Source: Siphonodentalium dalli
Taxonomy: Eukaryota; Mollusca; Scaphopoda; Gadilida; Siphonodentaliidae
NCBI GenBank assembly: GCA_032622095.1
Contig: CP136064.1
Coordinates: 148,306,864 to 148,370,863, forward strand
Length of the DNA stretch: 64,000 nucleotides
Reading direction: 5' to 3'
The position numbers and the translations under genes were made by a program. Numbering within the stretch: the first letter of the stretch is position 1; the number at the start of each line of letters is the position of its first letter. The notes under the pieces were generated by a model. That model did no database searches, was not told where the DNA came from, and saw only the letters and a program-made list of their open reading frames with translations. Below, in pieces: positions 43,510-55,275 of this stretch.

Positions 43510-43890
43510 CAATTAGTTGCCCAGGGAGAAAAGGATGTGCCCCCAAGGCCAGTGGGTATAAGTTCGGAGGAACCATTTGACCAGAGGAAGCCCTCCTCCC
43601 CACTGAATCCCCCAAATGCAGGTGGTCCTGACCAAGCTGGAATAAATGTTGATGACATTCCACTATGATCACATGATGGCGGAAGAGCAGGCCCGGAGGT
43701 ATCCGCTGCACCATGGGGAAGAGTCAGAAGGCCATTTGGCTGGTGCGCTATTTGCAAATAGCGGCACGTGAAGAGTCTTTCTCCACCCAGAACAGCCTCC
43801 AAAGCCAGAGGTGTTTGGCTATCGCCCTTGATTCCCGAATCAAAGATGTCAGCACCCTGCCTACTACTGGCAATGACTGCCCAGGGGGGG
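43501..43890 (+). pseudogene. Unrecognised coding-like remnant
   Basis: The frame starting at 43501 stays open for about 57 codons (HGAQLVAQGEKDVPPRPVGI, then NPPNAGGPDQAGINVDD). After a TGA it continues about 40 codons (FGWCAICK), and after a TAG it runs to a 10-G run at 43886. The composition is GC-richer than the surroundings. It abuts the copia LTR and may be a fragment of another retroelement's structural gene. I cannot name it. Confidence 0.3.
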
Positions 43891-44311
43891 GGGCAGAACT
43901 GGTCCTGCGCGAGGTAAAGGCTGGTATGGTTTGCTAAAATTTTTAATCATGGCCTAAGGTGCCTCACCCAACTACAACAGGTGATACACCCATTATTGAT
44001 TGAGCACCTGCACGGTGTGTGGCCATTAAAGTCGAATCTTGTTCGACTACAAGCCAGACAAGACATGCTGTTAGTTAGTATAAAACAAGGCTAATATAAT
44101 TGAGAGCAAGGTTAATATAAATGACTTTATTCTCTTGGCCACGTGATCTTATCTGCTACAAATTGAATAATAGGTAAGATACTGTCTTTTCTCGTGTCTA
44201 TATGAAGGATGATGAGTTCCGAGTTCACATGTGCAAGAACATGGCGGTTTCCTTGCCTATGGCAAGGAGCCATGTTTTTATATTCTTTAGGAAAGTTTGC
44301 CAACAGAGGAC
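43891..44311. other. No gene established
   Basis: Contains duplicated 'caaggctaatataa/caaggttaatataa' (44088 and 44108). Nothing else was recognised. Confidence 0.35.
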
Positions 44312-44490
44312 GGGACAATACAAATGCTATCCTTTCTGTTATTCTTGTATGTGTTCTATTCGCCAGATAATCATTTAGATATGTGACAATAGAAAGAGAA
44401 GAGCCATGTTTTGGACTCTTTTGTTAATTATATTGGCAGTGGTCATGCACAATATAAATGCTTTTCATGTAACTGCGCACCAGACCTGTT
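44312..44490 (+). repeat. Detached copy of the 170-bp repeat
   Basis: 'acaatacaaatgctatcctttctgttatt', 'gccagataatcatttag', 'atattggcagtggtcatgc' and 'catgtaactgcgca' match the units at 45546-46000. Confidence 0.7.
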
Positions 44491-44522
44491 AAGTTTTGAA
44501 AATGTCAATCCAGGAGATTTTT

Positions 44523-44524
<2 letters not shown>

Positions 44525-44557
<33 letters not shown>
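44525..44557 (+). repeat. 33-base G homopolymer
   Basis: An uninterrupted G run after 'gattttttga'. Frames through it giving polyglycine are artefacts. The next 850 bp (44560-45410) show no supported gene. Confidence 0.9.
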
Positions 44558-44558
<1 letters not shown>

Positions 44559-45469
44559 TGCCCAAATATGTTCATGTTCCAAAAATCATTTTTATGATTA
44601 CATAGTTTTTATGAGTTTCTATTTGTGTTTATTTTATAAATATATAGACCTAAATAAATTGGTAATGAATGTTGGTAATTGTAATAGAGCTGCTGTGAGT
44701 GGGAGATACCACCATTTATTGAAGAGAAAGAAGCAGACATTTCATATAAACTAAGTACAAATACTCAGAATTCCACCGGATACAGCCAGATATGCGAGAA
44801 ACCGAAGTACAAAATCGGAATAAACTACAAAATAGACTTGTCTTACGGTTTATTAAACCCCCCAAAAAAATGCACACATTCCACCATTTATTAACAAATT
44901 TTAAGAAGCAGAAAGTTCGTTTAAAATAAGTAAAAAGGAACCCAAGTTACACAGGTTACAACCGGACATGTATGCGTGAAACCGTATGTACAAAATGACC
45001 CATCTTACAGTTTTACCCACAAATGAAATGGACACATTCTGTTCGCAAAAAATTCCACTAATCAGTGAACTTAAATCATAAAGTATCCGTTACTTAGAAA
45101 TGTTCATCAATGGGGACCTTACAATACAGCTGCACACTCTCGTGATTATACGTATTGTATACTATAACAACACCCTTTACACGTGTGGCTTCACCAGAGT
45201 GTGAAAATCAATTAATATCAGTCACAGTTCACCTCTGATCAGTCCACAATCAGAGGGAATGTTCATCAAAAGTGACCGAAGGTACATTCTGTGAATGTCA
45301 ATGTGTGGGTATTTACATACCGGAAATAAGGAAATCCCTGTCATTTGGGGAATCCCCTGCAAATGCACAAATTCAAAAAATAATAAAACATCGCTTTTTT
45401 TAATTTTTATTGAGGGGTTTTGCTGAATCTGGGAGAAATTGGGGGTTATGATACCCCGGTTAACCGTAT

Positions 45470-46000
45470 TTGCGGAATTGCAGTGGCAATCCGGGAGTCT
45501 CATGAACAATCTGTGAAACTTAACAGCTCTGCTGTGCATTATATGAGACAATACAAATGTTGTCCTTTCTGTTATTCGCCAGATAATCATTTGGATACAG
45601 TATGTGTCAATAGAAGCTAGAAAACGAGTCATGTGTTGGACTCTTTTTTGGAAATTATATTGGCAGTGGTCATGCGCAATATAAATATTTTTCATGTAAC
45701 TGCGCATTATACGTGAGACAATACAAATGCTGTCCTTTCTGTTATTCGCCAGATAATCATTTGCATATGTGGCAACAGAAGGAAAGGAGTCATGTGTTGG
45801 ACTCTTTTTTGGAAATTATATTGGCAGTGGCCATTCACAATGTAAATGCGTTTCATGTAACTGCGCGTTATGCATGAGTGAAGGCAATTTGTCAGATGAT
45901 CGTTTCGATATGTGGAAATATAAGGTAAAGAGCCAAGAGATGGACTCTGTTGGAAAGACTATTGGCAGTGAATCTGGGGCAGTTGACAATATATATGCTT
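45470..46000 (+). repeat. Tandem repeat, period about 170 bp
   Basis: Units start near 45546, 45716 and 45880, with a partial unit before the first. The shared core is 'agacaatacaaatg.tgtcctttctgttatt', 'tcgccagataatcatttg', 'catgtgttggactctttt', 'atattggcagtgg' and 'tttcatgtaactgcgc'. The last unit is strongly diverged. One frame gives RQYKCCPFCYSPDNHL, a cysteine-rich phrase, but 170 is not a multiple of three and stops intervene. A 161-codon antisense frame (45222-45707) has no recognised motif. Confidence 0.75.
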
Positions 46001-47114
46001 TCTATTTCGCTTTTACGCCTTTACTATTCACCGATTAACACATTGAGTGCCGGAACCCTATAGTGTAACATTCCAGGGTGCCAACTTTATATTATGTATT
46101 AAATAGGTAGATAGCACCATATAACCTCCCTCAAACCCCAAAACTGGGCATGTATCAGCTTGGATCACATAAAAACATAACATAAATGCACTACGAGATA
46201 ACTTGAAGTCGGCAGAGAGCAACGTCATCTCATGGTATTTTGGCTGGGTGCCGACTACGGATCATATAAAGGCCCTATGTTAATCATTTCCCAAATGTCA
46301 GTTGAATTCCGGTGTTAAACTTCAACGTTACATTTCATTCAGGCAAAAGAAATTTCATTGGATAACAAGGACTATCTTTTTTATTTAGTCATGTAAATTA
46401 TTCCCAAAGGAAACATTTCTGTCCTGGGCAACTTTCTGCAAACTAACAGAGCTGTTCCATGCTTCAAATGGCAGTAAACATGATATTAATAGCAATGAGC
46501 CAACTGAAATTGAACATGTTTAGCACGAAATTAGGAGACTTCGCATACCGTACCACGTGGCCCCCGCAATCATACAAGTCATCACACTGTATATGTTGCA
46601 CAATAATGCAACACATTTTTTGCCACAAGTCTTTAGTCATTGTCAAGATGGCCATCTATTTCTAATTTTTCAATGGGATTCGAATCAGATTTTAGATAGA
46701 TGCCATATTGGTTAGGAAAAAACACCGAAACAGATTGCGTATAATATGAAACAAAATGTTTATGTGCAGATGTAATAAATATTATTAAATAATCAGGTCG
46801 GCGACGAATAATTTGCAAGTTTGTTATCGACAATAAATATTGAGCTGATAAACTTGCAATTCAGAAAAATACTCCCTTTAGTAACCATGTCCTCTCAACC
46901 ATGAGGAGAAATTAAAACTGACTAGTCAGTGGTTAGAATGCTATATTTATACTGGGCACATTCATGCATGACTAATCCGAGCACGGATATAACTGGAGTA
47001 GGACGACAATAAATTTCAACCCTCCTGTTTGTTGATTATCCCTAAAATGAAGTAATGAAATGAAAATCAAGTAACTAGTCAACAGCAATTATTCAATATT
47101 CAGGGTAAACTGAC
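46001..47114. other. No gene established
   Basis: AT-rich DNA; small open frames only. If the exon at 47115-47315 is real, this is its downstream intron. Confidence 0.35.
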
Positions 47115-47315
47115 CTTTATTAGCCACTTCTGGGCCAACAAGACTCTCTCTACAGATCCAGTGAAGGCATATACAGGTTTGGAAGCACCAGGGGACCAAT
47201 TGCATTGCACTTTAGCATTGTCCGAGATATTTTTAATTACATCGGCAAATGATCCAGATCTCATCAACACTGTAATTATCTCTTTGGAGATTACAGCACT
47301 TACATCTTGAAGGAC
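47115..47315 (-). CDS. Candidate internal exon, KH-like
   Basis: On the minus strand 'ttacttactttcag' (acceptor, ends 47316) precedes a 201-base open block. It reads VLQDVSAVISKEIITVLMRS, DVIKNISDNAKVQCNW and VYAFTGSVERVLLAQKWLIK, and is followed by gtcagt (donor, 47109-47114). It has 67 codons, phase 0 at both ends. The pattern of helix, 'I..I....V...W', strand and closing helix 'GS.E.V..A..W' resembles a divergent KH RNA-binding domain. No other exon of the gene could be placed, and stray exon remnants are common in such DNA. A composition-driven false exon is the alternative. Confidence 0.45.
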
Positions 47316-47759
47316 CTGAAAGTAAGTAAATGGAATTGCTGTATCTATTATAAAATGGAAACCTAGTGTTATGAAAACCAATGGTTGCAAAACATAACTC
47401 TGAAGTTTGGCACCTCTGATAATGAGGGATATTCTGCTAATATGATCAACAAACAACCTTGAAATTATTTGCTGAATGTCCTTACATGTGAATAAATGGC
47501 AACCATGTAATAAACTATCAGTGAGTAATCAGTCAGACAAAGGGTTAACATCATTAGTAGGTAATACTTACATACTGGTCTCAACTCTCAGGGTATTCAT
47601 GAATTAGATGAACCTGAGCGTGTGCTGATGACACTGACGCTGTATTCAAATGTGGAAACTGAAATTTGCAATTTGTGAATTGTAGGCTTTTCCAAGGGGG
47701 GGAAAATTTGGGTCCAAGCAATTTCGTAGTCTAGACAAATGTCTATGAAGTAACAGGAC

Positions 47760-47935
47760 TGGATAAGGTGTCAACAAGGTTCTACAGCACTCTGTTCCTT
47801 GTGACCAAGAAAAATGGCAAAATGCGTCCAGTGATAAATTCAAAAAAGTTAAAACAATATCTCAAGATCCAGCTTATCTCCATATTCCAATTTTCAAGGG
47901 GCACCGGAAATTTCTCAGGTTCCATTTTCAAAACA
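47760..47935 (+). pseudogene. DIRS-type reverse transcriptase fragment
   Basis: The frame reads STRFYSTLFLVTKKNGKMRP then VINSKKLKQYL. This is the N-terminal motif of reverse transcriptases in DIRS-like (tyrosine recombinase) retrotransposons, which typically read 'S.LF.V.KKNGK.RPVINL..LN.Y'. About 45 codons survive before it ends abruptly at the repeat block starting 47938. Confidence 0.65.
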
Positions 47936-47937
47936 CA

Positions 47938-49660
47938 AGACAGTCAATGACTGTGGGTCGCTCACCAGACTGTAAAGACTGAGAAGACTGGGACTCTGAA
48001 GACTACAAGAGTCAGACATGACAAAATAACTTTATAAGACAAGTAGTTCTAAACATAGACATAGCTGGAGGTTCTCAGATGAGCAGGGCTCTTCACCTTG
48101 AAATGTCTAATTGCACACCACTGACAAATCTCCAACCTCTTACCTTTTAAAGAAGACAACCATACCACAGTACAAAGTTCACAAAAATCCTTTTGCACAT
48201 CCTTCTTAGGTTGAATTTCACAACTGGTACCAGTACTTCAAGCTCTCAAACTTTTGAAAATTAGCAACCTGACACCCCCATAATGTTAAAATTTGTGGCC
48301 AATTCGATCGAACAGTTTTACCTGAAGTAGGAACATTTGGACTGTTGATTTAAAAACATACATGTTGAAAAATCAGACCAAACTATGAGAACAATTTAAT
48401 TGGTATGAACATCTAATCTACAACTAATGTTGTATCAGGCATGAAATTTTCAACTGTTTAAATTTTGATCAAAGTAGGGGGTCAAAACTCCACCCCCTCT
48501 ACACTCCCTCCCCATTGCCCCCACCCAGGCTGCCTAGAAATCAATATTATTTTACCAGTACCAAACATCATAGAGGAGAGTTAAATCTCTTATCTCTGCC
48601 CCTATTAGAACAAATGTGAATCCCCATCTATGAGATCCATTCATCTAGTAATATCATATACACCCCAATATCCAATATAACCCCAATTTTTCTTTGAAAA
48701 ATCAGGGTATAATTTCATCTGGATAAGTGGTGGTTAAGAAAATAATATTGGAACAGTCAAGTATTTAGTGTGTCTTACCTTTGCAGAATGAGGTCCCCAA
48801 AAGGTGAATTTAATGACACTATTCCGCAAGGTGGACTAGCATCACCAAATTCACCCTCTGTGGACCTCATTTTAAAAAAATGATCCCATTTGAACAAATC
48901 TGAACCCTGGTCACCCAAGGCCCTTTCATACCAAATATAAGCTATATAGGCCCCCCTGGCTTTGCACCTACTTGATCTGAAGAACTTATTTGAACAAATC
49001 TGATTGTGAGTCACCTAGGGAACATGCACACTGAAATATATAAACACATTGCGTCTTTAATATGGGGAAGAAAACAATTGTTGATAGACGGATGGATAGA
49101 CATCACAACAGAGAGAACGGAAGGACTGCCTGACAGACAAATTCAATCCAATATACCCCCCAATTTTTCTTTTGACAAATCAGGTTATGATTTCATCTGG
49201 ATAAGTGGTGGTTAAGAAAATAATACGAAACAGCCAAGCCTGAATTTAGTGTGTCTGACATTTGCAGAATGAGGTCCCCAAACGGTGAATTTAATGACAC
49301 AATTCCACAAGGCAGGCTAGCATCACCGAATTCACCCTCAGTCTGATTAGGCCTCAAGAGCCATGGGAAACCTAAGAACAGATTGAAGTTCTACAGTTGA
49401 AGTTAGTGATGCACACCCATTGAGCACCTCAATTATGTATTTTATCTTCTGAAAATTAGGGGGATATAGAAACTGAACAGAAGGGAAAAAGTCAAAAAGT
49501 ATTAAATAATTTGATACTTCACAGAAGATGATGCCTAAAGCAGAATTAGGTCCCTTGAGGGTGTATTTAGTAATGCTAGCCTGCTGTACGGGATAGCAAC
49601 ACTAAGTTCACCCTCTGGGGACCTCATTCTGCAAATGTCAGACACACTAAATTCAGGCTT
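47938..49660 (+). repeat. Repeat block related to 11.3-13.6 kb
   Basis: It starts 'aagacagtcaatgactgtggg' like 11275. Further in, 48665-48870 and 49147-49350 are tandem copies of one 200-bp segment ('tttcatctggataagtggtgg', 'gcagaatgaggtcccca'). Positions 49380-49640 are a diverged version of the units at 12391-13565. Hairpins of the GAATGAGGTCC type occur at 48784-48870, 49264-49340 and 49545-49625. No gene was seen; 49661-49975 holds nothing. Confidence 0.65.
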
Positions 49661-49976
49661 GGGACAGCAGTTTGTTTTAATTTGCTAGCAGTGTTTACAC
49701 AAGCCTGCCAGATGACATCTATTATTCTAATCTAAATTAATGAAATTACGGAAACATTCCATTACTAATCCCCCCTCCCACATGGCCCAGACATCCCAAC
49801 TTCAAACTTTAATACCTCTTGGCCAGAAGCAGATATTATAAAATGTATCTCTGCTGAGAGACGCAGGTCATTAAAGATTTAAGTTTCATAACTCTGCAGA
49901 TGTTATAATGGTGTCACTTTTTTCAAATTTTATAATGTGTTTAAAAATTTAAAACAAATGGTTAAAAATACTCTAG

Positions 49977-52900
49977 TAGCTCATGGTGGTTTTGTATGCA
50001 CTTGTACGTCCAGAGCAAAACTCTTCATGAATCCACTAATTGAAGGTACACGAACAATATTTGGTTGGTAACACATTTCCCATCGACGGCGAAATGGGTC
50101 AAATGGCCACGCCCCTTTTTGCGTGACATACTACCACCCGTCGTGACTATATCTCCAGAACCGTTGGACATAGGGGGTCGGGTGACCACTCAAATGTGCG
50201 GAATGGCCACATTATGGGGGGTCAGTAATACATTTTCATATGGTTTCATATGGTTTTTAAGATAATTGCCAAAAACAAAAAAAAATCCATTTTTGAGGGC
50301 CTGAACCCCAATTTTGGGGTTCAGCACTTTTATCTCAAAGTTGAGCCCCCAATTAGAATTTTATTTATTTATATCCATCGGTGCCACATATAGGTATAAT
50401 TTCTGTACCATTATCGGATGGGATTGACCTCTTGACCCTGAAAATCCACATTATGGGGGGGGGGGGCGTCAGTAATACATTTTCATATCCAAAAGTCAAT
50501 GGTTTTTAAGATAATTGCCAAAAACCGATTTCAGCATGTAATGCACCACAAGTATACAATACCACAAGGACACTTTTTAAAGAACTATCCGCATTCTCTG
50601 ATCAACTTAAGAGCACAATTGACCACACACAATGGGATTAGCTGGAAATTGCTGCTGAGGATGTGTTGACCCCGACACACAACATGAGCTCTTCCCGACT
50701 GAACATGCCTTGGAAACTGGTGTGCTTTACCAAAAATCAGGTAACAATTGTGCTCTAATCAACAGAAATGTACAGATTGAACAAAACAGGTTTTCAAAAT
50801 TTGTTATCAACATTTAACAGCTGATCTGATTTAAGTGACCAAGCTATGAAACATGCTAAACACTTTGACTAAATGGAATGACCAGCTGTTTGCTTCATGC
50901 AGCAGCCACATGTTGCGATCTTAAAATGGGTATTGCATCTGGGCATAGTAAAAACATGTTGTAATCAGATGAGAGATGACCATATCTACCAGTATATATT
51001 TCAGAAGTAATCAATTCTTCCAAAAGGACACCTCATCTTACAAAAAGTTTTAGGAAATGATGGAATCATCACTATTCAATCAATAGTAGAATGAGCCTTT
51101 GTCAGTCCCACATTAGTTTTGGTTGGCCATGATAGTTGCAGGTTGGAGAAGATGAGGGTCTATAATTTCACTAACATAATTCTTCATAATAGCTAATAGC
51201 CCTCATAACTTATTTATTTTCATTTTCAATACCACTGCAGGTTAAGTGGTCCTGCTAATTTTATATTTTGCTGATGGGTACTGCTGGATTGCTATGATCG
51301 ATGTTTGTAGGTCAAGGCGATTCTGTTAAGAAATAGTACCATCATTTTACCTAAAGTTGGTTCTTTTTGCATTGTTTGGCTAATCCGAGCAATTTGGGCA
51401 AAAGTCAGTGTCTGTATGAAACATTCAAGAACACATATACTTCAAAATATTTAATGCGTACGCTGATGTTTGGTAAACAACAGGAATAGTCATCTCAATT
51501 ATGGCCAGTTTGTAAAAACCAGCACCCATTATTAAAATATTTCACAATATACATGTTTTTTAATGTACACTACACATAGTGGCTTATCCTCGATTTGTTC
51601 AGATCGCTTTGCTCTACCTGACTATCATACCAAATTTATTAGCATCACCACTAAACTTGGGATGAATACTGCCAAATGAATATATTGTGATATATAGGGT
51701 AGTGGAAAAATAATGGTTGAGTCTTTTCAAAATATAATTATAGTAAAACCTACACAATACCGTCTTGGTCTGATAAGACTCAGAGTCATGTTTATTTAGG
51801 AGTATAGACATGAAGTCCACCAGTCTCATGAAAATTAAATGGGCTCTGCACTAGTAATATCTGGGCTCCTGGGACCCATTAATATTGACAAATGCAACAC
51901 AAATGAAAAATACATAGTAACTTTCCTCAAACATAGATTATAACCTGACAATCATTGTGTTAGAATCAGTGTACATATGTATATGTAGGCATGGCCATAG
52001 CATGTTTTTGAAATACTGCAGAGTGCAGACCATAAATTTCACTAGAATATACATGTAGTTATTGCATGTACATCACACACATAAGGCGACTGACACACAT
52101 ACACGTATCTGCAGGGTTCACAATATTTGACATGTAAAATATATATATATATATATCTCCTGTGCCTATAACATCAAACCAAACGGTTTACAGTACTTTT
52201 TCTGATATTTTTGGAGTGGCATACATACATAAAAAATAAAAGTCAATTTAAAGGGACGAAATGAAAACTAATTTGTGCAACTATAATGGAGATCTATATT
52301 GCATTACAACATCCACAAATCTACAAAATCTACAACATCCACAAATCTACAAAATCTACAAAAACATCTGACTATCATAGTCATTGGTAATGTGATCATT
52401 TTTCCTTGATAAGTTGAAATATGAGGGAGGATTGCATAGCATGCATGGCTACCTGCAGAATGTAGATTTGTATGTATTTATATCGGCATATCAACTGATG
52501 CTTGTATTTTTCTTCCAACTCACTCTGAGATCACAACGCAACAGGATTGCATTCGGAATTTCAAGCCCATAAAGCTAGACACTTTAGAATCAAGCTTGCC
52601 AAATAAATTTCCATGAACCTCACATGAACTCACTCAGTTGAACACAAGGAACGATTGTCAAGTTGGAAAATATTCTGTATGTATATATGGAAGCCCTATA
52701 TTTTTAATGTGTGGATTTATTATAACTGGACTGATAAAATAATCTGAAGATTATTTTAGTCTTTATTACTGGATATCACACCAATAATCAATAGACATGT
52801 ATTTGTAAGTTTTGAACAGGACAATATATTTTAATATTACTGCAACTGCATCTTTCTTATGACTTATTTTCTTACAAACTCCCAAATTTGAACCAGAAAC

Positions 52901-53720
52901 AATTTAGGGCAAATATACATCTACGTGTACGTATACATATATCAGGATATAAATATAGGCAATCATGCCAGGCTAGCCATTATTTGTTCTAAAATAATGT
53001 ACGTGTTAGGGAAATTGTAGAACCTTTATACAAAATGGTGATGCAGCCAATCAAAATTGATGTGGGACTGATAAAGACACAACCTGCTCGACTACCGAAT
53101 CATACTGATTGATCAAATTGTAGTAACTCAACATCACTAAACCAACTCATTTACATGTATATTGCTAATGTGATACATGTATATGTCATTCCATTTATAA
53201 CCATTTTGGCAACCATCCAAAAACCTTATTTGCAGGGTCAAGAGCTCCCTGAAGGTCAATCCCATCCGATAATGGTACAGAAAATATCAGAAATGATACC
53301 TGTATGTGGCACCGATGGATATAGGTCAATAAAATTCTAATTGGGGGCTCAACTTTGAGATAAAAGTGCTGAATCTCAAAATTGGGGTTCAGGCCCTCAA
53401 AAATGGATTTTCTTTTGGTTTTTGGCAATTATCTTAAAAACCATTGACTTTTGGATATGAAAATGTATTACTGACCCCCCATAATGTGGACATTCCGCAC
53501 ATTTTGAGTGGTCACACGACCCCCTATGTCCAACGGTTCTGGAGATATAGTCACGACGGGTGGTAGTACGTCACGCAAAAAGGGGCGTGGCCATTTGACC
53601 CATTTCGCCGTCGATGGGAAATGTGTTACCAACCAAATATTGTTCGTGTACCTTCAATTAGTGGATTCATGAAGAGTTTTGCTCTGGACATACAAGTGCA
53701 TACAAAACCACCATGAGCTA
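49977..53720. mobile_element. 3.7-kb element with about 470-bp inverted termini
   Basis: Left arm 49977-50440 and right arm 53234-53720 are reverse complements with small indels. The outer ends are TAGCTCATGGTGGTTTTGTA and its complement. Shared internal text includes 'gacgggtggtagtacgtcac' versus 'gcgtgacatactaccacccg' and 'ccgttggacatagggggtcg'. Positions 50441-50530 repeat part of the left arm. The 2.7-kb centre has no transposase, only AT-rich DNA, a 23-bp tandem repeat at 52305-52360 and (ta)n at 52138-52157. I could not confirm a target duplication. Confidence 0.75.
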
Positions 53721-53789
53721 CTCTAGTAAAAGGTCTCCCTGAAAATTCCAAAAATCTGAATTTTTTTTTGTTGATTTTTTTTTTTTTAG

Positions 53790-54665
53790 TTATGTTACTG
53801 GCTCCACCCACATTCGACCCAGTGACCTCATTTGAACAAATTTGAACCACAGTCCCCTATGGACACTTTGTACCAAATATGAACCCATTCGGCCCAATGA
53901 AATTTTAGAAGAAGTCGTTGTTAGAATTACTACGTTGTTTCAGTTACTCGAAATGGCCGAAGTGGAGTCCAACTGTCTCATATACCCTATAAACTAAATG
54001 TGAACTATGGAAAGTGCTCATTCCAAAATGTCTCAGTTTCTATTTGGAACAGCCTACCCGTTGATATGAGGAAGATTGACTCAGTATCATCTTTTAAAAC
54101 AGCTCTTAAAACTCACCTGTTCAGAATGTGTTATTCGTTATAAGTGCACCATCTGTTATTTTAACTTTTTTTTAGGCTTATCCGTTATAGTTGGAAATTA
54201 ATATTTAACTTAATATTTTAATCAGGTCTTTTAATCTACTGGATATTTTATTGTTAATTGTAGGTCCAATTTCAGTCATCTTTCCGAGTTATCTGCCATA
54301 TATATCGGTGAAGCTTGTATTGCTTTTTTATGTGTAAATATGCGCGATGTTATCTTGTTTGTGTATATTTGTGAATGTAATTGCGCATTGAAACTAATTG
54401 CTGTAGAATGCGTTTCTTAAATGAATAAATAATAATAATAATACTATGGTGGGAAAGAGTTATGGTCCTAGCTTTGCAACTATTTGACCGGGTGACCTCA
54501 TTTGAACAAATCTGAATGTGATTCACCTAGGGAACATCCACACCAAATATGAACCCATTCGGTCTTCCGGTTCTGGAGCAGAAGATGATTCTTGATGGAC
54601 AGACGGATGGACGAGGAGTGATTACTATCGCTCCAGCAGAGACTTCGTCTCAGGCGAGCTAAAAA
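53790..54665 (+). repeat. Family D repeat, interrupted by a LINE
   Basis: Parts 53790-53932 and 54441-54665 carry 'gtgacctcatttgaacaaat', 'accaaatatgaacccattcgg' and the terminal 'cgaggagtgattactat', 'gagacttcgtctcaggcgag', 'ctaaaaa'. The break falls inside 'agaattactatg', an intact phrase in the copy at 14101-14640. Confidence 0.7.
53933..54440 (+). mobile_element. CR1-like LINE 3' end
   Basis: The plus strand reads NYGKCSFQNVSVSIWNSLPV, DMRKIDSVSSFKTALKTHLF and a few more residues to a TAA near 54142. This is the extreme C-terminus typical of CR1/L2-type reverse transcriptases ('WNSLP...I......FK..LK..LF'). About 280 bp of 3' untranslated sequence ends in (aat)n at 54424-54440. The short sequence TACTA borders both sides and may be the target duplication. 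Severe 5' truncation is usual for this group. Confidence 0.75.
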
Positions 54666-55275
54666 CTGGCAGTTTCGGGTTCTATGCTTCGGGATGTCCA
54701 CAAGTCCCAGAGTTTTCACAAAAGTAACCTCAGTAGTCGTAGCTTATTTACGAACTCACGGAATCAAGATGGCCGCATATTAGGCGATTGGATTTGGCTC
54801 CATCACTGTCATCATCAATTACTGGAACAGAGGCAGTTTGTAATGAACCTGTTGACATGGCTCGGGTTTATCATAACTCTCGAAAAATCACATTTGATAC
54901 CAGCCCAAATGTTCACGTATCTGGGGATCAGATTTCAGACTGCGAATGATATAATTCTCCCTACTGTGGAACGATCACAAGCACTGAAAGCGGCTTGTGC
55001 ATGTTTGATTCGACCATTGTCCACGGCTCATCATTATCTCAAATTTCTGGGGTTAGCAGCATCAGTCATTGGGGTGGTGCCTCATACTCGATTGCGAATG
55101 AGGCCTATTCAAATGCATTTGCTACATACTTGGTCTCCTTGTCGAATGGTATTGGATCATGCAAAGCTCTTTTCACATCACCTGAAACCCAAGTTACAAT
55201 GGTGGGCTCAAGATCACAATGTCATGAAAGGGGTGCCTCTAATGCTTCTGGCTCCTGAGGTGGAAATATACGCCT
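54666..55275 (+). pseudogene. DIRS-type reverse transcriptase/RNase H fragment
   Basis: Open for about 197 codons from 54684. Landmarks are LGDWIWLHH, in the position of the catalytic YLDDW region but with its first residues altered, then LLTWLGFIITLEKSHLIP, MFTYLGIRFQTA, VPHTRLRMRPIQMHLLHTWS and LQWWAQDHNVMKGVPL. It closes with APEVEIYA, where DIRS RNase H would normally begin its catalytic segment, and then a stop. These phrases match DIRS-like elements as I know them. The catalytic aspartates are not intact and both ends are missing, so it is a dead fragment. Confidence 0.75.

Noticed and set aside
43246-44051. Longer copia LTR ending at 'ctaca' with AGCC as target duplication
   Set aside because: Only four bases agree, and no second copy of the extra 540 bp exists at the other LTR, so it cannot be supported.
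45222-45707. 161-codon open frame on the minus strand
   Set aside because: It is antisense to the 170-bp tandem repeat and has no recognisable motif.
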